Shown in pieces: positions 23,348-34,583 of a stretch of DNA of 64,000 nucleotides (position 1 is the first letter of the stretch; every line of letters starts with the position of its first letter). The position numbers were made by a program, and so were the translations under genes. The stretch lies in assembly GCA_003049465.1 (NCBI GenBank), contig PYSS01000106.1, forward strand, positions 62,001-126,000, written 5' to 3'. The notes below the pieces were generated by a model, which saw only the letters and a program-made list of their open reading frames with translations, ran no database searches and was not told the DNA's origin. Origin of the DNA: Magnaporthiopsis rhizophila (lineage: Eukaryota > Ascomycota > Sordariomycetes > Magnaporthales > Magnaporthaceae).

Positions 23348-24331
23348 CCTGAAAGAACGAGTAGGCTCGAACGATATTCTACGTGCTATGCTGGGAAATG
23401 AACGACAGAGTAGGCAAAGAACGCACGAGGACTGAACAGTATGGTAGCCTGTGCGGAAAGGAGTGACTGGAAGACGCGATGGAGCGAGCGTCTTTATATT
23501 ATCACCCCACGCATCACCACACTCTCTCCGTATCTCTCTTTCTCACCCCCTCACTCTCAGGCTCGGTCTCACTTCTACATACAAACATACCCTCTCTTCG
23601 TCTCCTTCGCGCGTTCTGGCCTCCATCATCACCCGGGATGCGCCTTGAAAAGAAAGGGGTCAACGCAATACTAGCGAGATTGCGTCGGGGTCCTCTTGAC
23701 GGGAACCTCTTGCAGGGGTTACGCTGCCCGATCCCGGGGAAATCTCCGGCCCTGGCGCTGTGGGCCCAGATATTTCCAGATTCGGAGCTTTCTCCTAGGC
23801 CGGCCCCATAAGCATCATGCAGTGACCTTGTGCCCATATCACGCACGACGTTCGTGATGGCCAATAAGGCGAGGTTTATTGCTAACGAAGCCGAACTCGA
23901 GATTGACTAAAGTTGCCACGGGCCTAACCGTCATATTTGGGGAGAACGCCTCCAAAATAGGACGTGTTGGCCCTGCTGGTCGCCGGGTTGTTGGGCACCA
24001 CCACCACCTCACCATTGATTGTGGTCATACAGCCACGAGGTTCACAGTGGGTCTTTAAACCTACCTATGTATTAATGCCTTAAAAAGCTGCTACGAAAGC
24101 CTTTAGCAAAGGGAACAAAAAGAGGAGGAATTAGATTGTCACCGAGCAATCCCCCAGTCCTCGGCTACCCGTGTATATATACCTGTTAAAAATAACTATT
24201 ACATATACCAGGGTAACCCACCCTGTAGCCCGTATACCGGTTAGGGGAAGTTTACATAATTGGTTTAAGGCTAGGGTACGGACATGACCTACCCTGCACT
24301 TCCTGTACACTTGGTTAGGGCATGTGGTTGG
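23348..24331. other. Promoter region of the heme-thiolate peroxidase gene
   Basis: About 1 kb. The first 300 bases are pyrimidine-rich on the plus strand and lie upstream of the peroxidase gene. Beyond 24000 the sequence enters the repeat-bearing patch. No further gene is supported. Confidence 0.45.
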
Positions 24332-24477
24332 TTGTGCAATGCACCTACTCTGTAGGGGTTGTGCATGCAACCTACCCTGTAAGGGTTGTGCATGCAACCT
24401 ACCCTGTAAGGGTTATGCATGCAACCTACCCTGTGGGGGTTGTGCACCCAACCTACCCTGTAGAGGTTATACACGCG
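24332..24477. repeat. 27-bp tandem minisatellite, about five copies
   Basis: The string ACCTAC recurs at 24343, 24370, 24397, 24424 and 24451, exactly 27 bases apart. The consensus unit is close to CAACCTACCCTG, then TAAGGGTTGTGCATG. Copies 2 and 3 are nearly identical; the outer copies decay. Both strands stay open across the array because the unit is a multiple of three, which gives a spurious repetitive reading frame. Looser relatives of the unit continue to about 24590. Confidence 0.9.
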
Positions 24478-26459
24478 GCTTGCGCTTGCAAGCCTAGCTT
24501 ACAGGGGCCACTGCCCTGCAAGTTATTTACTTTGTAAGGGGTTGGCACCCTACAAGTCACTAGCTTTACAGGGGCTGCAGGCCTACCAGTCACCCGCCCC
24601 CCAAATCGCTGTCGATTTGACCAAGTCAGATTTGTCGGCCCAACGCGGAGATGGCTTTGGTGGCCGTGGGTCGATTTTTTGCCAGCCCTATATAAATAAC
24701 TTATTGGGAATAGGCCTAGGGCACCGGAACGCCCGCCCGCGCAAAACCCGCGGTACCGATGACGGAGAGTATATGAGGGAGTAGAGTTGGCTGCCCCTCA
24801 CCTACATAACAAGCCTGTAACCACAACTTGCTTAGGGCCCTGCAAAGCACCAAAGTAGTGCATTGCAGGGCCCGATCCAACTGAACGTGCGCCTGCCGTC
24901 CCTGTGATTAGCGCTTCACTTCCCCTGTGCACGCTATTGATTTCAACAGCTATATTTCAGGGAAAGCCCCTTTGGAATCCCTGGCAAGGAGGGCTGTTAT
25001 GACTTAATGTTATAAATACTGCCTATTTAAAAAGGCATAACCGTAAGAAAGTCGTTTATGATATCTAGTTTTGATTAATAATAAAATTTCAATATAAAAA
25101 AAAAAACTAGGTATCCGACTTACATATAATATTAATATCGCTAATATAAGTAACCATTTTGAGCATAATATTTTTTGGCCGGCAAAGGCTATTATTATTG
25201 AAGGAAGGAAAAAAGAAATCAAGTAAAAGAACGAGAAATTCACGCTGAATCGATTGACACAGGGCCCAACCGGGGACATGTACCGGTTCTATCTATTTTG
25301 CAGTGAAAAGATATGGCCGGGGGTGGCCCCTGATGACCCCTGATAACCCCTGTGTGGGTGGGTTTTTACTGTTTATTACCCCTACAGATGGTACCTAATC
25401 TTAGCTGACTCGGGATGTGAGCACGTCAAAGCCCCCGTCGGCTCACCCTGCTGCCCGGGACCGGTGGCGAATGGGTATGTTACGTTAATCATCTCCAACA
25501 CGAGCATGGCGCTGGAACAGCTGATCCCCGCCCCTGTGCTCGAGACCCTTTGAAGTTCTCCTTGTCGACAGCGTCATGGCTCCCACTTTGGGCCTCGTGG
25601 AGTCCCTCCATGTCCCAGAAGACTCGCGGACTGGGCTGATCCAAGGGACGGCGAGGGCGAGGGCGAGGGCCAGGCCTTTGGTATCTGAAAACATGTATGT
25701 ACGGGTATGTAGGTAGGTAGGTAAGTATTTATCAATGCAGGTAGGTATAGCTGTACTCTCACATGCAAGATACGAGCACCATCGCCAAGATCCATGGGTC
25801 TTTGCTCGTCCCCTTTAGAGATTTTCGGCGCCGACAGGAATACCGACAGCTTGGAACGGGTTCGTGTGGGACCCGAGAGCCCCAGACCCGACAGAACGGT
25901 ACTGACCAAAAGACAATTCCGGCCACGCAATATGTTTGTCATACTTGACGGACACAAACCCGGAAACCTTCCACGGCGGAGCCCCGGCCACTTCTCAACC
26001 TCTGGCCCGTCCCCGGCATCAAACAGGACGTACAACCTCCCTGTGGAAGGTGTAATGTCGGCCGACCCGTCACGGCGCGGCGCCGCAAGACCCAGGTACG
26101 TACATACGCCCTGTTGGGCGGCCTCTTGGCGTTCTGGTCGGCGAAGCCGCCGGAGCAAGTTCCACGACACGAGCGAGAGGGAGGAGCGGGCTGGGTGAGG
26201 CGAAGAGGATGAGGTGCGTATAGGTAGCGGCGCGGGCGCACTCGGGCAGGGTGCCGCGGTTGTAAAAGCCCGTGTTTTCGCGTGGGGTGAGGGCAAGTGG
26301 GATTTGCGCCCACAGCTTGAAGGCAGTTGCTGTCAAATGTGAGCGAGCGAGGTGCGAGGTCAGTTTCAAAGGAAGGTAAGGCAAATACACAGAGGACATG
26401 GAGAGGGGGTGGGCATATAAGGTCCGTCACCATACGCGAAAGCCAAGCCTCCTCAGGGC
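24478..26459. other. Gene-poor patch with repeat relics and AT island
   Basis: About 2 kb without a supportable gene. It contains degenerate relatives of the minisatellite unit (24480-24590), a perfect-looking hairpin (24835-24873) and an AT-rich island at about 25003-25290. The island is out of keeping with the flanking GC content and resembles RIP-mutated or transposon-derived DNA. GTAGGTAGGTAG-type short repeats lie at about 25706-25750. Reading frames from 25485 to 26484 overlap and have no family signature. Confidence 0.45.
24835..24873. repeat. 16-bp inverted repeat (hairpin)
   Basis: GGGCCCTGCAAAGCAC at 24835-24850 is followed after seven bases by GTGCATTGCAGGGCCC at 24858-24873, complementary at 15 of 16 positions. 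It could be a transposon end, a cruciform or a transcription stop; nothing nearby decides between these. Confidence 0.85.
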
Positions 26460-27180
26460 ACCGGTCTGGAAGTCGAGCTGGCATTGCACCATGTTCTAGT
26501 TAGAGTCGGCCAGGCACAAAGCAGATGTCGGACCGGTGGTCGGGTTGCCGATGGCAGAGGCGAGCCGTCGGGGATGGACGCGCTGAGCCGCTGCGTGGCC
26601 CAGGGCGGGTCGGTCGTCCGGTAGCTAGCGTACTTGCTGACCGAGGTGCTGTTGATGCCGAGGGTCTGGTACGGGAGCATCAGGGTCTGGGACCGGTTGT
26701 TGAAGTCTGGTCCCAGAAGGAGGCGATTCGCGACCGGCTCTAGGACGGGTACTTGCCCCAGATGCCCCGTTGCTCCTTGAAGGGGCTCTGCCGCTGAATG
26801 ATGCCCGCGGTGCAGCAGAAATAGCCGTTTTTGACCACGTCCCGGTCGTGTTGACGTCGGCGCCGGGGTCGGTGATCCGAGACACAGTCCACCGCTTGTC
26901 CTTGGGGTTCCAAGCCGACTCCATGATGGGCCCTTTTTGACTGAAAGTATATATGGTCCTTGGTGTCGTCGGCGCATCCTTTCCACTTTCACCGTGGTCC
27001 AGCGGCAAAAACTTTCCATCCTTCTTGGAGGGATGACCCCAAGGCTGCGGTATCCTAGTGTCCACATCGATTCCATCGTCATATCCTGCTTATAAATCTT
27101 CGTGTTGCTGTGGGACTACCTGGAGCCCACAGTGGTCGGGTTTGTTGTAATACCTGGCCACGGTGAGAGCGAAAAGCCTT
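26460..27180 (-). pseudogene. Decayed coding region, family not recognised
   Basis: The minus strand shows protein-like segments that jump frame. DTRIPQPWGHPSKKDGKF continues to KRWTVSRITDPGADVN in one frame. A second frame then holds VVKNGYFCCTAGIIQRQ and EQRGIWGKYPS before a stop. A third holds ANRLLLGPDFNNRSQ and YQTLGINSTSVSKYASY. No good splice sites explain the jumps, so frameshifts in a dead gene are likely. The upstream bases 27090-27180 (ARYYNKPDHCGLQVVP) may belong to it. I do not recognise the family; a secreted protein is possible. A multi-exon gene with odd splice sites cannot be excluded. Confidence 0.3.
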
Positions 27181-27763
27181 GCGCTGGGGGCTGTTGTGGC
27201 TTGCCCCCATTGAATGGCAGCGAGGTCCAAAACTTCAACGAAGGCGGATTTGTGAAAGGGCGGCTGTTTACCGAGGGCGAGCAAAACCAGACTGGATAGC
27301 CAGCCAGCTGTGGACTGGCGAGAGGAACATGAAAGAGGCAGAGGGCAAGAAGAGGCCACAAAAGAACGGGAACAGAATGGCTGGGCTTGCTAGACAGCGG
27401 CCCGCAGCAAGGTCAGCCTCGGGTAGCACAAATGGTGCCATGCATCCTGGGATCGGCGGCCGCTGAGACACATCGGGCGGAGCATTAGGACGGCGGGAGC
27501 GTGCGTCAGGGACTGGTGGAAATACACCAACCACAATGTGCAGTAAGTGCAACCAACGTGAAGTGGGGCGTCCCTCCACGACGCGCCTCATTGGTTGCTA
27601 GAGGTGTCTGACAGTCCAGGAAGGGAAAGGGACGACGACAATCGAATAAATCGTCATTCTTGTACTTCCCTTTTGCTCCAATGGACCACCTTGCCAACCC
27701 CGAAATCTCGCACTCGCTCGAGGGACACACGCCGAGACAACAGTCGCAGCACTCCCACCGACC
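27181..27763. other. Promoter region of the glucosidase I gene
   Basis: About 580 bases before the GH63 start codon. Only short overlapping frames; the likely promoter of the gene at 27764. Confidence 0.45.
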
Positions 27764-30500
27764 ATGAGGTTTCGCATCATTCTCACCTTCGCGGCGCTGG
27801 CCGCGGCCCTATCCTCGGGCGCGGCTAGCCACAGCTACGACTTGGGCCAGCGCTGGGGCCCCTACCGGCCCAACCTCTACTTTGGCGTGCGGCCCCAGGT
27901 CCCCAAGACGCTGCTGGCCGGCCTCATGTGGGCCGAGGGCGGCGAGCGCATGCTCGACACACTGCGCGACACGTGTGAGCAAGACGACGGCATGGAGGGC
28001 TACGGCTGGCCGCTCTACGATACGCGCGTCGGCGGCAGGCAGGAGATCCACGACGCCCGGCTGGGATTCGACCTGACCACCGAGTTTGTCAAGACGCCCG
28101 ACGGCGACAACTGGGCCGTCCACGTCAAGGGTGTACCTCGCAGTGGTGGCGCGCCGCGGATTGCCCTCGTCTTTCACTTTGCCATGGAGGAGATGGGCGT
28201 CAATGAGGCGGCCAAGTCGTTGAAGTGTCAGGTCGACGGCACAGGCCGGCCCGGCAAGGGCGGCTGCAGAGGCGTCGATCCGTCGCTGGGAGAGTTTACC
28301 ATTGAGCTGCTGCCTGACCAGGGCAACTCGGTTGTGGAACACGTTACAGTTATGGACACGCTCGTCCCGGAGGACCAGATATGGCAGGCCAAAGGTAGGG
28401 GGGCTGGTCGTTTATGGAAAGACAGCGGTTGCCTACCTGGATTGCGTAGCAGACAAAGCTAACACTCGCCACAGCCGTCTTTACCAACATTTCTAGAGAT
28501 CGAGCATCGAACCCTAGCAATGGCAACGGAAACATATTCTTCTTAAAGACGGTCGCCCAGGCGCCGTTTTCGGTATGTTTGCATCCGTCCGGCCTCAACT
28601 TGTCGATCGCTTTGGCTAACTTGGCAGGAAAGCTGGATTTGATATATTCCACGAAGGGGTCCTCGTCCGCAATAACACGTAGGCCTTACCCCTAAACCCT
28701 TGAACAATACCCCGAGATACCAAGTGCCTGGCTGACGAATGTTATCTAGCCAACTACCTGAAAGCACTCCTGGACGACTTTTACCTCTCCTTTCCCCGGC
28801 GTGTGGCCGACGTCTTCCCACAATCGGCGCCGTTTCATGGCGAAGAGTATGCGACTTTTACCCAGGCCCTGCTGTCTAATCTCCTCGGCGGCCTTGGGTT
28901 CTTCCACGGCGACAGCAAGTTGGACGACTCCCGCGCCCCCGAGTACGACGAGACCGAGCCCAAGTTCTGGGAGTTGGCGGCCGAGGCCATGAAGAGGGCA
29001 AAGGTGGTCACAGCCCCGCCGCGTTCTCTCCTCTCCCACACCCCCTCGCGCCCTTTTTTCCCTCGCGGGTTTCTGTGGGACGAAGGCTTCCACCTTATCC
29101 CCGTCATCGAATGGGACCTCGACCTCGCCGTCTCGGTTCTGCGCAGCTGGCTCGGCCTGATGGACTCCGACGGCTGGATCGGCAGGGAGCAGATCCTCGG
29201 CCCCGAGGCCCGCAGCAAAGTCCCGGCCGAGTTCCGGGTCCAGTACCCGCACTACGCCAACCCGCAGACCCTTGCGCTCCTTTTCCCGATTCTGCTGGAT
29301 AAGATGGCGAACCCGTCGTCGTACCGCGGCAACCCGTCCAAATACCTGAGCGATCCAAATGGAGTAGGGAAAACAATGCTGCGCGAGCTGTACGGCCTGC
29401 TATCAAAACACTACGCATGGTTCCGCCGCACCCAGGCCGGGAACTTCAGCGCCACCTACCCTCGGCCCGAAGGCGCGGCCGCGAGCGGGGAGGGCTACCG
29501 CTGGCGCGGCCGCACGCCCCAGCACACGCTCACGAGCGGCCTGGACGACTACCCCCGCGCGGACCCGCCGCACCCGGCCGAGCTGCACGTCGACGCCCTC
29601 GCCTGGGTGGGCGCCACCTCATCCGCGCTAGGCCGTCTTGCCGCACACCTCGGCGAGGCCGGCGAGGCGAAGACGTATGAGCGGCACCATGAGGCGGTCC
29701 TACGCAACCTCGACCTGCTGCACTGGGACGAGGGCGCGGGCGCGTACTGCGACGCCACCGTCGTCGACGACGGGCGGCGGTTCGAGCGCGTCTGCCGCCT
29801 GGGCTACGTGAGCGTCATGCCGCTGATGCTGGGGCTCGTGGGCGTCGACAGCCCCCGTCTCCCGGCGCTGCTGGATCTGATCGGGGACCCGGCCAGGCTG
29901 TGGTCTCCGCACGGGCTGCGGAGCCTCAGCGCCGAGGACCCGGGCTACGGCGGCGGCGACGACTACTGGCGGGGCGCGGTCTGGGCAAACCTCAACGTGC
30001 TGGCGGCTCTGCGGCTGGCGCGGCTGGGCAGTGCGAGTGCGAGTGCGAGCACGACTAGCGGAACGGGGGAGAAGGAGAAGGTGCGGATCAGGGCCAGGGA
30101 GCTTGGTGCAGAGCTAAGGCGGCGGCTGGTCGAGACGGTGTACAAGAGCTGGAAGCAGACTGGATTCGTTTGGGAGCAGTACTCGGACAAGACGGGCGAG
30201 GGCAGACGGAGCAGGGCCTTTACGGGCTGGACGGCCTGCGTGATTCTGCTTATAGGTGATGCTAACAGCAGGGCAGAAACAGCAGGACCAGGACCAGGAC
30301 CAGGGGTCTATACGGACGGGGCCCGGCAGTTGGGGTCTGAGTCGGGGAGCGGCGGTTTTGCACCCGTGGTGATCGGTGTCGTGGGGGCGTTGGCGGCAAT
30401 GGTCTGTTTGAGGCGGATACTCTTCGCGCTCTGGCGGAGGCTGGCAGATGGCCTGAGAACATGGGGCTATGTGCGGGTGCAGCGGCGGGCTTCGGACTAG
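27764..30500 (+). CDS. Mannosyl-oligosaccharide glucosidase, ER glucosidase I (GH63)
   Basis: Four exons: 27764..28394, 28475..28572, 28633..28678 and 28750..30500, 841 residues. Introns are in phases 1, 0 and 1. The acceptor of intron 2 is taken as GGAAAG at 28632, because the AG eight bases earlier leads to a stop. The N-terminus (MRFRIILTFAALAAAL) is a signal peptide or anchor. The N-terminal beta domain holds GQRWGPYRPNLYFGVRP and WAEGG. The catalytic (alpha/alpha)6 domain holds PRGFLWDEGFH, the motif ADPPHPAELHVD, and WEQYSDKTGEG near the end. The last two regions carry the acid and base carboxylates of GH63. The enzyme removes the outermost alpha-1,2 glucose from Glc3Man9GlcNAc2 on new glycoproteins in the ER. 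Unusually, a hydrophobic segment (PVVIGVVGALAAMVCL) and a basic tail follow the catalytic domain. Confidence 0.93.
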
Positions 30501-33014
30501 TACCGAGGTCGCTTGTTCGTCCTCACGAATCGGGCCCGAGGTTCTGAATTTTCCCCAATTTCCGCAGTATCTGCTCTGCTACACGCCCGCTCCATCCCCT
30601 CCGCTTGGTTCAAAGCCCGGTGATTGCGGAAAGATTTTTGAAAACGTGACCGCCCGCGGATCACCAGTCGTGCGCATGTCGTCCCTATCATTAGAGGATT
30701 CACCAAAACACAACCGCACGCACCTCCCCTCCGGTCTCCGTGCCCGTTTAAACCTTACGCAACGTCTGAATGCCAGCGGGATTATTTTTTCTCGCTGTCA
30801 GTGGGCGGGGCCGCCGTTGATTAGCCCCTGGACAGCTTTGGAACTTCTTGGCAAAACGGCAAGACGATAAAGCCGAAAGTGCCAAGAGCGATCAGTGCGC
30901 TTCGTCCTGTTGTTTCTGACGGGATGACATTCTTGGGAAAGCGGGAGGGGGAAGAGCGGAGTGTGCAGCAATTGGATCGTGCGAGCATCACTCCAAGACA
31001 AGCCAAGAGCCAAAAGGAAGATAGATCGGCGGCCGTGCATGAGAAACCTACTCCAAGAATTGCTTGTTCTTCTTTTGGTTGCACCCGCCCGGCGTCGCTT
31101 GCCAATCGAGACACATCGACAATCTCTTGGCTTTTTCCCCCTTGGCGCGTCTCGTCGGATGCACCATGCGGGACCAAACACTGTCGACGGGGGTTTGCGA
31201 CGTGTGCGACGACCCCTGGCTGTGGCGGCACTCTGCGGACGCACGAGCTTTTTTCGTCTCTCTCGAGACCAGACCGAACGTCTCAAAAGAAAAAGAAAGA
31301 AAGATGAAGAAGCGGAAGAAGCAAGAAAAAAAAAAGACCGCAAGCATCGGCAAACGGTTGGTGTGCCTGCCTGCCTGCCTGCCGAGGTGGCCGGCTTGTC
31401 AAGGCGTGATCGCCCTGCCAGGCACATGGACGGCAAAACATGACAAGGCGAGTTGCATGTACATTACAAGCTCTGCAGCTTGCAGGAGTCGAGGCGCGCT
31501 CGCCATGTCATTGAAGTGCTGCCGTCCGCTCTCGGTTAGGCAGCACGGTTGTCATGCCTGAACAAAAAAAAAAAAAAAAAAAAAAAAAAAACNAAAAAAA
31601 AAAAAAAAAAAAAAAAGCCTTGGACAGCCGGCTGGGCGACGGCTTAGCATGCATTGGTGTGCTGCCAGGGTGGGGCCCCAGACCTCGTTTCCGACTTGGG
31701 CTTGGCAAAAATAAGCAAGAGGGAACGCCCGCTCTCTGATGGGCAAATGAGAATCCCAGGATTGTCGGTGCTCGTTTCGCATCTTTTTTTCTTTTTTTTT
31801 TTCTCCCTCAGCTCTTCTTCCATCACAGGGCGGCAGGCAATACAACCTCGCTACTGCCGGTAGGTACCTTAGTCTGGAGGTCACATAGGAATCTAACCTG
31901 CCCTTCGGCAGATGCGCCGCCCCGGAGTTCTTGGCAGCCAATCCAATCCGCACCCTAACGATCCTCTGTCGTGATGTGCGCGTGCTTTTGTGGGCGCCCC
32001 GGAGAAGAGAGAAACAAAAACAAAGCAGTTCAACGATACAGGGAAAGCGATGGCTCCCACGGCACTTTCGAGTCGCAGAACCGGTCTCCTGCGCACACTC
32101 CGCCGTCGTCGGGCGCTTTTCCTCGACGCAGACACAAAAAAAAAAAAAAAAAGTCGGGGTTTGGACCGAGTCGTCCAAGTCTTGGCGTTCGAGATTCCTG
32201 TTCGATCTCATGGGCTCCCCAACTTCTCAAACAGGGCGCCTGGGCCACCACTGCCCGAAAGGGACGTTAGCCTGAACCCGCCTGGGAGCCCCCACTTGGC
32301 CTTCTTTGACGGATTCGGGTGTCTTTCGGCGAGCTTGCGCTGCTTCCATGTTTGTTTTGTCGCCCTTCAGTGTTGGTTGCCCCCCTCCCCGCCCAAGGGC
32401 CGCCATGGTAGATCGATGTTCCCCTTCGCCCGATCTGTCAGGGATCCTGCCGGTGGAGCCGGCCCGGCAAGGGCAGCCGCATGCTTGTGATACTGGAGCT
32501 CAGACGTGGGTTGGTCTTGGCAAAGGCATCTGCTGCGACGTCGGGGAACTGACCCTTGCGGCTCGAAGGGCCCAACTTTGTCGTCCACGATTATTGTTTC
32601 CCGTGTGCGCTGGGATTTTCCCTCTCCAGCCACGAGCTCAGCTCTTGTCAGGCGTTTGCCTACCGTCCTACTTTAACTCTTCGTTTCGTCTCTTTTTTTC
32701 TTCTTCATCCTCTGTCCCTCTCTGTTCAGTCCATCTTGCGGTTCCGGTCTTCCTCTCTCATTCCGACCATCCCCAACCCTGGACTTCCTGGCTGTGCTAG
32801 TACTCCGACTACTTACTTCTATGTCTTACTGAGCTAGACTCATTCTCGTCGTCCTCTTATTAATTTCTATAATCCTTTTGGACCTGACCGTCGTCGTCCC
32901 ACCCTTGTCCGCCTACTCTATTTCCCACATAATCCGCCTCCTAACCGGCCTATAATATCAACCAGTCCTACGGGACCAACCGCAGAAAAAAAAAACCCAC
33001 CTAGACCAGCCAAG
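30501..33014. other. Long intergenic region with homopolymer tracts
   Basis: 2.5 kb with no supportable gene; frames of up to about 219 codons run through A/T homopolymers and lack motifs. An A tract at 31562-31616 carries one undetermined base (31593) and is probably a sequencing or assembly soft spot. A TGCC microsatellite lies at about 31364-31383 and A or T runs lie at 31781-31802 and 32134-32151. The CT-rich 32640-32900 stretch probably is the leader of the secreted-protein gene at 33015, whose long upstream region suggests complex control. Confidence 0.5.
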
Positions 33015-33793
33015 ATGATCTCCCAATCGTACCTCATTCGGCTCCTCGCCGTCGTCGCCGTTGCCAACGCCCTGCCCCTGAACATCAACCTTGGTGCCTA
33101 CTCGCCCGCGGTGGTGGTAGGTGATGGTGCCATCGAGTTCGAGGGAGACCAGGGCGTCGAGAAGATCATGAACACCCTCCAGGGAGCCGGCGTTGCCGGT
33201 GCCGCCCGCGCTGCTGCCGCCGGCCCCGGTGCTCCCGCCCGCGAGGTCGTTGCCGCCGCCCCGGCATCCACGCCTCAAGGCGCGACCCAGGCCTCGGTAT
33301 CATCCGGCATCCTCAACGAGCAGGTATGACTCGTCCCATTTCACTTTCACGACTAGCGCCGCCCCCGCGGGTTCAGGCTCTCCTACCTCCTACCTCCTAC
33401 CATACAATCCATAACTCTGGCAAAAAAAAAAAAAAAAAAAAAAAAAAACCTCCGGTCGGAACCCGTTCATATGCTGACTGGCACACACCTGCCACTCTCT
33501 AGGCATCCCTTCCCATTCCCGGCGGTAACAAGCAGCTCGGCCCGCGCGAAGAGGCCGGAGCAGAGGATGACGAGGAGGAGGAGGAGGAGGCTGACGAGCA
33601 GCCGGACGCCGCCCCCAAGGTCGTGAAGAGGCAGAACGTCAACGCCGGCTTCGACCGTGCACTGACCTTCGCCGAGGCCGCCCTGACCAAGGGCCCCAAG
33701 ATCCAGCTCGGCACCGGCGTCAAAGGCTCGGGCGTCGGCATCCTCGTCGACAACAACCAGGACGTCGCCGCCCGCCCGGGCACCGGTGCCTGA
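33015..33793 (+). CDS. Small secreted protein with Kex2-like site, unknown function
   Basis: Two exons, 33015..33323 and 33503..33793, 199 residues; the intron (GTATGA..CTAG) is phase 0 and contains a run of about 28 A. The first 19 residues (MISQSYLIRLLAVVAVANA) form a signal peptide. The mature N-terminal part starts LPLNINLGAY and continues into an Ala/Pro-rich linker. An acidic run (EDDEEEEEEADE) is followed by a dibasic site, VVKR, then QNVNAGFDRAL. The last 55 residues, rich in Gly, contain IQLGTGVKGSGVGILVDN. An acidic propeptide-like stretch before KR resembles proproteins cut by Kex2 in the Golgi, so the last domain may be released as a separate peptide. No known domain or cysteine pattern is seen. 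Function unknown; confidence in the gene model is good. Confidence 0.75.
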
Positions 33794-34583
33794 GAGAAGC
33801 ACTGGCCGCTTTTTTCTTCTTCTCTTGTATTTTGGGGTAATATCAGCCAAGAACACGCACAATATATGTATGGCCTTAGACCGACTATTTGGGTCTCCTC
33901 GTCGTGTTTGCGAAATAGGCTCGATTAAGAGCGTGTGGTTCTAGACGATGGATACCTGTATGTGGCATGCGGCTTTTTTTTTTCCTCTGCTCTCCATGCC
34001 TGTGTCCCTGGGCGTTTTGAGCGACCTGGATGTTGCTATTCAGCATTGGAGTTCTGCTAGGGGAGGCAACTGGGCTAGGTAGATACCAAATCGACTGCTG
34101 ATCGATGATGACCGCCTGCTCTCCGGATGCCACGTTCGTGCACCCGACGTACACCCCGCTAAAATAGATCCCAAAATATTGGCGCTCCCCATAGCTTGTA
34201 TTCTGATTGGCTAAGGCGTTACGCCTTGGGGGATGACGACACCCTCCCAAAACAAATCCTAAAGTATTGACGCTCCCCAACGCTGGTGTTCTAATTGGCT
34301 AGGGCGTTGCACGGACTCCTTGCCAAAAACAAATCCTAAAAAATTGGCGCTCCCCAAAGGTGGTGTTCTGATTGGCTAAGCGTTCCCATCAAGCGGGAAG
34401 AAGCCTGATAGAGCACTCGCAACGCTTGCACGATGGGGAGATCCTGGGGAAGGTTGGGGGGNAATATTTGGCCGCCATTTATGACCCAGGGATGCCCTAA
34501 ATAAGCACACGCGAAGGTGGCAATACATAATTGACAGACCGTACCTCCCACGCTTGGAATGACTGAGCCGTTTTGCGATGACA
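33794..34583. other. Intergenic region with degenerate direct repeats
   Basis: About 790 bases between the secreted-protein gene and the 3' end of the NLR-like gene. Three copies of a 60-bp sequence lie at 34161-34384 (separate entry). One undetermined base is at 34462. No gene is supported. Confidence 0.5.
34161..34384. repeat. Three spaced copies of a ~60-bp repeat with CCAAT motifs
   Basis: Copies at 34161-34220, 34249-34308 and 34325-34384 share ATTGGCGCTCCCC near the middle and GATTGGCT near the end, with transition-type differences. Each copy has one or two ATTGG motifs, the reverse of CCAAT boxes. Possible relics of a transposon end or regulatory repeats; which is not decided. Confidence 0.75.

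Noticed and set aside
24332..24477. Possible CRISPR-like array from regular 27-bp spacing
   Set aside because: The copies are directly abutting with no unique spacers, in a fungal nuclear genome; it is an ordinary minisatellite.
31552..32211. 219-codon minus-strand frame
   Set aside because: It runs through the A/T homopolymer with an undetermined base and through poly-Phe/Lys text; openness comes from low complexity and not from coding.
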